Positions 57,799-64,000 of a DNA stretch of 64,000 bases are shown one piece after another. Both the position numbers and the translations under genes were made by a program. The notes below the pieces were generated by a model. It saw only the letters and a list, made by a program, of their open reading frames with translations. It was not told the DNA's origin and ran no database searches. The stretch comes from Morella rubra (Eukaryota; Streptophyta; Magnoliopsida; Fagales; Myricaceae), in assembly GCA_003952965.2 (NCBI GenBank), contig CM025854.1, positions 8,862,650 to 8,926,649 on the forward strand, written 5' to 3'. Position 1 is the stretch's first letter; each line of letters starts with the position of its first letter.

Positions 57799-59292
57799 AT
57801 GAGATTGAGAAGAAAAGTGTTAAGTAATTTGACTTACACTAGCTATGTTTCTCAAATTGAACCTAAGAAAGTTGAAGAAGCTCTTCAAGATGATTTTTGG
57901 ATTAATGCTATGCATGAGGAATTAAATCAATTTGTTCGAAATGATGTGTGGTATTTAGTTCCTAGACCTGCAGATACAAATGTTATCGGTACTATTGATT
58001 TCGATGAAACCTTTGCTCCAGTTGCTCGATTAGAGTCAATACGTATTTTACTTGCTATCTCTTGCTTCATGAATTTTAAGTTATATCAGATGGATGTCAA
58101 GAGTGCCTTCTTGAATGGTGTTCTTCAAGAAGAGGCATATGTTGAACAACCCAAGGGGTTTGTCGATCCAAAATTTTCCGATCATGTGTATCGCTTGAAG
58201 AAAGCTCTTTATGGCCTTAAACAAGCACCTCGAGCTTGGTATGATCGGTTGACGACTTATCTTCTAGATCATGGTTTCTCGAGAGGAGGAGTTGACCGAA
58301 CACTGTTTGTCAAGAACATTGACACAGATATCACTGTAGCTCAAATCTATGTTGATGACATAGTCTTCGGTGCTACTGTTGATAATCTTGCCCATAAATT
58401 TGCTGAAGCTATGCAAAGTGAATTTGAAATGAGTATGGTCGGTGAACTAACTTACTTTCTTGGTTTGCAGGTTAAACAACTTAGTGATGGGTTATTTATA
58501 ACCCAATCAAAGTATGCCAAGAATCTCGTCAAGCGTTTTGGATTGGATAGCAAGAAACATACCCGGACTCCCATGAGCACAAGTGTGAAGATAGCATCAG
58601 ATTCTTCTGAGAAAAGCGTTGATCAAACTCTCTATAGAAGCATGATAGGTAGTCTTCTCTATTTAACTGCTAGTCGTCCTGATATTTCTTTTAGTGTGGG
58701 GGTTTGTGCTAGATTTCAGGCTAATCCTAAAGAATCCCACTTGAGTGCTGTCAAACGTATCATTCGTTATGTTAATGGTACTGTAGATTATGGAATTTGG
58801 TATTCCAGGGACACTAATATAGACTTAGCCGGTTATTCTGATGCTGACTGGGCTGGTAACGCTGATGATAGAAAAAGCACCTCTGGTGGATGTTTTTACA
58901 TAGGAACCTGTCTAGTCGCTTGGATGAGTAAGAAACAAAACTCAATTTCTTTATCTACTGCCGAAGCTGAATATATTGCCGCAGGTAGTTGTTGTACTCA
59001 ATTGATTTGGATGAAACAGATGCTTAAGGACTATGGTATAGAACAAGATTGCATGACAGTGTTCTGTGACAACACTAGTGCGATAAACATATCTAAGAAT
59101 CCTGTTCAGCACTCTCGAACCAAGCATATCGACATTCGTCATCACTTCATTCGTGATCTTGTGGAATCTCGGACTATTTCCTTAGAACACATTTCTACCG
59201 AAAATCAATTGGCAGATATCTTCACCAAACCATTGGATGGACTCAGGTTTGAGTTTCTCAGGAAAGCCATTGGTGTTTGTGCTGTCCCTTGA
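57799..59292 (+). CDS. Copia reverse transcriptase-RNase H, 497-residue open frame (copy B)
   Basis: It is one uninterrupted frame from RT ([15 protein letters not shown]) through [25 protein letters not shown] and the catalytic YVDD ([11 protein letters not shown]). RNase H follows with [25 protein letters not shown] and [11 protein letters not shown], ending at [11 protein letters not shown] and FLRKAIGV. The frame looks healthy but lacks 30 codons after VIGT, where copy A has [11 protein letters not shown] to QGYTQVEG. This removes the conserved KARLVAxG block of the fingers. The loss is exactly 90 bp. The start given is the first ATG; the true product would begin upstream as part of Gag-Pol. 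Confidence 0.88.
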   Translation: MRLRRKVLSNLTYTSYVSQIEPKKVEEALQDDFWINAMHEELNQFVRNDVWYLVPRPADTNVIGTIDFDETFAPVARLESIRILLAISCFMNFKLYQMDVKSAFLNGVLQEEAYVEQPKGFVDPKFSDHVYRLKKALYGLKQAPRAWYDRLTTYLLDHGFSRGGVDRTLFVKNIDTDITVAQIYVDDIVFGATVDNLAHKFAEAMQSEFEMSMVGELTYFLGLQVKQLSDGLFITQSKYAKNLVKRFGLDSKKHTRTPMSTSVKIASDSSEKSVDQTLYRSMIGSLLYLTASRPDISFSVGVCARFQANPKESHLSAVKRIIRYVNGTVDYGIWYSRDTNIDLAGYSDADWAGNADDRKSTSGGCFYIGTCLVAWMSKKQNSISLSTAEAEYIAAGSCCTQLIWMKQMLKDYGIEQDCMTVFCDNTSAINISKNPVQHSRTKHIDIRHHFIRDLVESRTISLEHISTENQLADIFTKPLDGLRFEFLRKAIGVCAVP

Positions 59293-60200
59293 TTTGCATC
59301 ATTTTGCATCATATTTTTTTTTTTTTTTGCTTCATTGTTATTCATTTTTATTTTATTTTTTTGTTTTCTTCTTCTTAGAGTTTTTTTTTTTTATTAAAAA
59401 AAAAAAAAAAGAGGAGTTGTGTCGCTCGTTGGTTGGTTTAACTGATTGGTACTATCTTTTATACTTATTGGACATATAGTCATTCTTCGTGCATGAAACC
59501 TTCAATACTCCTTCATCTTGTGTCTGATAAATAATGTTCTTGTCAGTTGTGCTTCTCGTCTCTGGTTGGTTCTAACTGGTATGATTTTTAAAATATTTAC
59601 TTGACTATATCTATCACAATGCACACTGAACTTATTGGATGATGCTTGACCGCATGTGTGAGATTGTGTGTTGGCAATCACAAGTGAAGGGAACCATGCA
59701 TATCTGGTTGAATTGACCTCTGACTAGTTGAACCTCCAACAGAAAAAGTCAAACGAAACAAAAAGAAAAGAAAAGCTCAGAAAAGCAAAAGAACCGCAAG
59801 TCAAGAAAAGAACAAAGAAAGTTTGAACTCTTATGTATTGATGTTTCATACTCAGGGGGAGTAAAAATTATTGCAACAAAGTTGCATTTTTAGGTCCTAG
59901 TGGCATTGGGTTTGACTTTCGCCTTATGTGTCATGGTTCTCCTTTACCAGTGGTTTCTTTTTGGTATGCCGTGACCACCTCACAAAACTAAGGTCTTAAG
60001 CTTCTCTTATTTTGTTGCGGTCTTTCACACACGTGTCGTTTGTATTTTCTAAATCATTGAAGTTTACACTGCTCAGAGACGTGTGCTCTGCTTGTCTATA
60101 TTATTTCTCATGATCATAAGATGGTTTAGTATTTAATGAATTACTAAGTCTTTTACAGTATTTTGGTGTGTGCTTTTCTATTTTTCCTTCCTCGTTTGAT
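59293..60200 (+). other. Post-pol spacer of copia copy B
   Basis: Same make-up as 53166-54120, with T/A runs (59310-59412), a purine-rich segment and a CAGGGGGAG tract near 59854. No gene was seen. Confidence 0.7.
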
Positions 60201-60214
60201 TTACGTTCGATGGT

Positions 60215-60344
60215 CGCTCGAGCGTTCATAGGTTTTATTCCAGAGACTTTTCGTCCGACATTCGCTCGATAGACGCTCGAGCGCTCTTATCGATATCCCT
60301 ACAGAGACTTTACGTTTGAGTCTCGTTTGACACGCGCTCGAGCG
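60215..60344. promoter_or_regulatory. CGCTCGAGCG palindrome array upstream of the third ORF (copy B)
   Basis: Exact CGCTCGAGCG occurs at 60215, 60274 and 60335 with the same CAGAGACTTT spacers as copy A; all three palindromes are intact. Confidence 0.65.
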
Positions 60345-60548
60345 CACATGTCAAATTTTTAAAAAATTCTCAAAAGGGGCGGTTTTTCTTTCTTCAGTGT
60401 TTTGTTTGTCTTCATCGTTTTCTCTCTCTCTCTTTTCTTCCCGCGTCTCCACCCTTCTCTCATCTCGTGTGTTTCTTCCCTTTTCCTCAAATTCTCAAGT
60501 GGGTTTGCTCTCCTTCTCCATCAAAACTCGTTCTCTTCTGTATTCAAG

Positions 60549-61265
60549 GTAATTTTCTCTTCGTTTTCGTTATTTCTATGGTTGTAAGTTTTGGGGTTTT
60601 TGCCTTGGTCTGCGTTTTGTGATTTTGAATCCGTGCGTTTGCATTTTGCGATTGGTTTTCTGTTCCATTGCTCTTGTTCAATTATTGTTTTGTATGTTGC
60701 TTGTATTCAGGCTTAATCATTTACATGTGGTGTTCTTGCCCGTTCACGCTATTTCTGCCTACTACCTGTTTGATAATATGCTCCTGTGTGTTTTCTTTCT
60801 TTTTTTTGTTGTTTTTCATGTGATTTTTAGTTTGGTTGTTTGTTTGTTTTCTTCAAAAGATAGTTGTGGTATCACAATTATGAATTTTGCATAATGAGGA
60901 TTGTTTGCCACATGTTGAATTTGAGTACAATCGACGTATATTTTTTGTTCTAAGTTTTCACCATTTGAAGTTGTTTCTCTAGTTTTAAGTTGCTTTCTCT
61001 CTTGCTTCCTACTTTCTTTTTTCTTTCTATTTCTGTCATTGTGGTGTTTTTGGGTTGTTATCTTTGTCTTTTTATTGTCTTATTATCAATAAGGATTATT
61101 CTTACCTAAGTGTTTTTCCTTCTGTCTCGTTGAACTATATTTTGTACTCTTGCATTGTTTCTCTTCATTTGCATTCACGCTATCTCTTCAAGGGCAGTAT
61201 TTTACACTTTTTGGTCTTCTTGATGTTACTCGATTTTGACCGTGTCTTGTGTTTTTATTTCTCAG
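60549..61265 (+). other. Candidate leader intron of the third ORF (copy B)
   Basis: Donor CAAG/GTAATTTT and acceptor TTTCTCAG/ATGG are identical to copy A. The interior differs by a replaced block at about 61005-61145, so length varies while splice sites are kept. Confidence 0.6.
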
Positions 61266-62738
61266 ATGGTGAAGCGTAAGCAACCCGCTGGTAGTTCCTC
61301 AAAACCTACTAAAGTGCCTCGTAAGTCTAAACCCCGCCCTTTTGATGCTTCTCGTTTTGTGGATGCTCGTGCTTCCGAGCTTTTTCATTCCACTTTTCAC
61401 AATCGCAAAGTTATTGTTGAACGTGAGGTTCTCCTTGCTGAGCTTCCTGTTGCGACTGTGTCTTCTTATTTTTCTTCTCGTCATTGGGATCCTTTTCTTC
61501 AGGATCTCACTCATCTTGTTCCTCCTGCACTTCTTGTTCGGGAATTTTATTCGAACTTCTTTGACGTTGATGAGGCTTCTCTTAGCTTCTCCGTCTTTAT
61601 CCGTGGTCAACGTCTTCGGGTTTCTCCCGATGTTATTGCTTCTCTTTTTGGTGTCGTCAGGGTACCTGAACCGGTTTACCCTTATGTTGAGTCTAGTCGT
61701 GAGCCTCCTCTTTTGACGCCATGTCTCTCCTTCTCTTTGGTCGCCCTTATCCGTATGCCGGTGGTACTCTCTACACCTCTGATTTCTCGGCTGAGAATCA
61801 TGTTGTCAGTCGTATTGCTCTGACAAATCTTTATCCTGTTCTCACCTTTCGTCTATTTCGCTTACTCGAGTTCATTTTTTATATGCTTTACTAATAGGTG
61901 ATACCATAGATATATGTTCTGTGATCTGCTCGCATATGATAGAAGTATTTCAGTCCTCTTCTAGTAAAGTGGGTCTTTCATATGCTTGTTTGATTCAGCA
62001 CTTATATCGTGCCCATAGTATTGCTTTCCCTCCTGACGGTCCTTTTCCTGACACTCTTTCGGCTATTGGTGCCACTACTCTTTCATTGAGTCGTGCTCAT
62101 CTTAAACGCCGTCAGGCGTCTGCTTCCGCTTCTGTTCCTCCCACTGATCCTTCGTCTTCTGTCCCTCCTTCTATTCCGACCTCTTCAGCCGGTCCTTCTC
62201 TTTCTCCTCTTCCGACTCCTTTGGATCCTTCCATTGCCGCTTCGTTTTCTCTGATCATGGATCAGCTTGCCATCCTTAACACTCAATCTGTCAACCTTAT
62301 CCAATTGTCATGCGTCATCAGCGTCAACTCAAGCGTCACACTCTTACCCTTGCACGTCATGCTAGGGCGACTGAGCGTAACACCCGAGCTGTTTCTCGCC
62401 TGCATCGCTTAATTCACCCTCTCGTTGGTGCGGATGCTCTGCCGTCGGACATTTCCTCTTCTTCCGAGTCTTCTGCTTCGTCTGGCGCGTCTGCCCCTTC
62501 GTTTGAGGTGCCCGCTGCTGAGTCTCCTCCGTTGCTGATCCTCACCGCCTCGACTCCTTGCTGATCCTCGACTCCGGTTGCTGATCCTCCTGCATCCTCT
62601 GCTCCTATGTCACCGACTGGAACTGTAGTGCTTTCCAGCCACTCTTCTCCTGCTACAGTGGTGCTTTCCAGTCCCTCTTCTTCTGCTGCGGTTGCCTCTG
62701 CTGCTTTTGATGCTTCTTCTCCGCCCTTGGATGACTGA
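61266..62738 (+). pseudogene. Third ORF at env position (copy B)
   Basis: The same protein family as 55124-56577, open from the ATG at 61266 to about 61700, where one base is lost relative to copy A. Further single-base changes lie at about 61841 and 62304, and a rearranged Ser/Pro-rich segment at 62530-62580. The lesions fall at different places from those of copy A, so the parent had a continuous frame of roughly 480 residues. Confidence 0.7.
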
Positions 62739-63150
62739 TCCTTTGTCCATTCCTGACAAAAAGGGGGAGTAGTTTTAGTTTGGGTATTCTTTTGTTGAGG
62801 AGAGTTGATATTAGTTGAGGGGAGTTTACATTTTGTATAGGCTGATTGGAGACTCATTTCATATCTTGTACAGCCTTCTCAGATACTTTTGATACTTGTT
62901 GCACGTTTATTTTCCGTATTATAGTGATGTTGTCACACTTTTCGATAAATGGAATCAGTTTATATATTCTCTGTGCCTTCTCACTTGGTTTATGGTTTAT
63001 TGAGATTGTGATTTCAGGTATTCGGTTTATGACTCTTGAACATGTGTCTAGGTCATAGGTGGGTTCAAATTGTAAACAGATTTTTGTCTTGGTGATTGAC
63101 AAATTTCTATTTTTATTTTTGATTATTGTTGGTTTTGTCACGGAATTGCC

Positions 63151-63159
63151 AAAGGGGAG
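63151..63159 (+). other. Polypurine tract of copia copy B
   Basis: AAAGGGGAG lies just ahead of TGTTAGG at 63162. An upstream PPT-like AAAAAGGGGGAG is near 62758. Confidence 0.75.
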
Positions 63160-63161
63160 TT

Positions 63162-64000
63162 TGTTAGGTTTTTGTTGTTTTGGCATCATTCCGTGTCAAA
63201 ATATGTCTTGATCGAGTTGTATTTTTTGGTATACACATTTGTTCAAGAGTTAGAGTCTATGGTCTGTCGAAAGTCTTTTTCGCGTTTGACCAGCGTTCAA
63301 CAAACGCTCGAGCATCCCTGATAGTTTCATACAGAGACATCACGCTCGACTCCTTAAGAATATTTCATACAGAGACATCACGTTCGACTAACGCTCGACC
63401 GGCGCTCGAGCGTCCGTAAGGATTATTCATACAGAGACATCACGTTCGACGAGCGCTCGACCTACGCTCGAGCGACTTCGGCGAATTTCAAAAATTGCTA
63501 GATTTTTGGAATTTCCTTGTGGATGAATTTTGAAACCCTACTAGGGTTCGTGAGAGGCCGACTAGAACGTGATATATATGCATCCTTAGAGAGTTTTTGG
63601 CTGCCCCTTCCTTGAGAGAAAAACCCTAGAAAATTAGTGCTTCATGATATTGAATTTCTCTCTACTCTTCCTTTATACTACTTTGTCCCTTCATTGTGTT
63701 GAAGGCCAGTTGAAGAACAAGGGTGTTCGTGAAGATCCTTAAGAAGAACCTCAAGGGTTGAGGTGATTGCTGCTTGAAGCAGATCTGAGCAGGGGCGCTT
63801 GGATTATTACATCAGGTTGTCAGAGTCAAGCAACTGGGGTTGCCCGTGTCTGAATCACTGTTGTAAGGATTTCTTCTTAGTGGATTTCAGGTGGCTGCTA
63901 GCCCGGAGTGGTTTTTCCTTTGAATGGTTTTTAAAGGTTTTCCACTTCGTCATCAAAATCTCTTGTCTCTTTATGCATTTGATTAATTTCTTTACAAGTT
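63162..64000 (+). repeat. 3' LTR of copia copy B, cut by window end
   Basis: It matches the 47338 LTR for about 840 of 1002 bp, including the palindrome array (exact CGCTCGAGCG at 63403 and 63465) and the TATAT box. Target duplication and downstream flank are outside the window. Confidence 0.88.

Larger units (their letters stand above)
57318..64000 (+). mobile_element. SIRE-like Ty1-copia retrotransposon, copy B (5'-truncated)
   Basis: It starts within integrase, then repeats copy A through RT, RNase H, spacer, palindrome array, leader intron, third ORF, PPT (63151) and LTR (63162 to window end). Gag, protease and the integrase core are absent. High identity to copy A shows a recent shared origin. 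Confidence 0.9.

Overview
The window looks like repeat-dense plant nuclear DNA, most likely from a eudicot. It has spliced genes with GT..AG introns, an OPR3-type 12-oxophytodienoate reductase, a PR-2-type glucanase, and plant-specific transposon families (CACTA, hAT, Mutator-like/FAR1, chromodomain Ty3-gypsy, SIRE-like Ty1-copia). Nothing bacterial or organellar is visible. The species cannot be named from the sequence. Only two host genes look intact; almost everything else is transposon sequence, gene fragments carried or broken by transposons, or featureless AT-rich DNA.

Layout. 1-1481: one end of a CACTA transposon packed with CGATCGATCG motifs, inserted in the gag of a Ty3-gypsy element. 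1482-10650: that gypsy element, wrecked by a direct duplication of its integrase-chromodomain-LTR-flank segment. 12322-14061: a non-autonomous hAT element with near-perfect 8-bp target-site duplications. 15118-18018 (+): a five-exon OPR3-like gene ending in the peroxisomal signal SRL. 18594-19628 (-): a GH17 endo-1,3-beta-glucanase converging on it. 20385-23200: repeat remnants and pyrimidine-rich DNA. 23961-26330: a broken FAR1-related (FRS) gene. 26525-32043: a Mutator-like element with about 210-bp inverted repeats, carrying a second FRS copy, a copia LTR piece and fragments of an ABCC-type ABC transporter and a MATE transporter. 34750-35137: a foldback MITE. 35463-36645: a truncated copia LTR. 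36646-38883 (-): a CACTA remnant. 38884-44611: a second Ty3-gypsy element with both LTRs. 44640-45920 (-): fragments of ISWI and eIF2-alpha genes. 46486-47337: another copia LTR. 47338-64000: a SIRE-like copia element followed in tandem by a 5'-truncated second copy, sharing LTRs.

How the parts relate. OPR3 and the glucanase are both defence/jasmonate-associated gene types and sit tail to tail, but nothing here shows co-regulation. The most unusual signal is in the copia element. A cluster of CGCTCGAGCG palindromes separated by CAGAGAC-type spacers occurs in the LTR about 100 bp upstream of its TATA-like box. A second cluster of the same kind sits between pol and the third, env-position ORF, just before a pyrimidine-rich leader and a candidate intron that ends exactly at that ORF's ATG. 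This suggests a second, internally promoted and spliced transcription unit. Other elements in the window carry their own palindrome clusters (CGATCGATCG, TGTCGACACA, GTCGACCGG).

Caution: duplicated copies of the elements differ largely by 1-12 base indels, so some frameshifts may be assembly errors.
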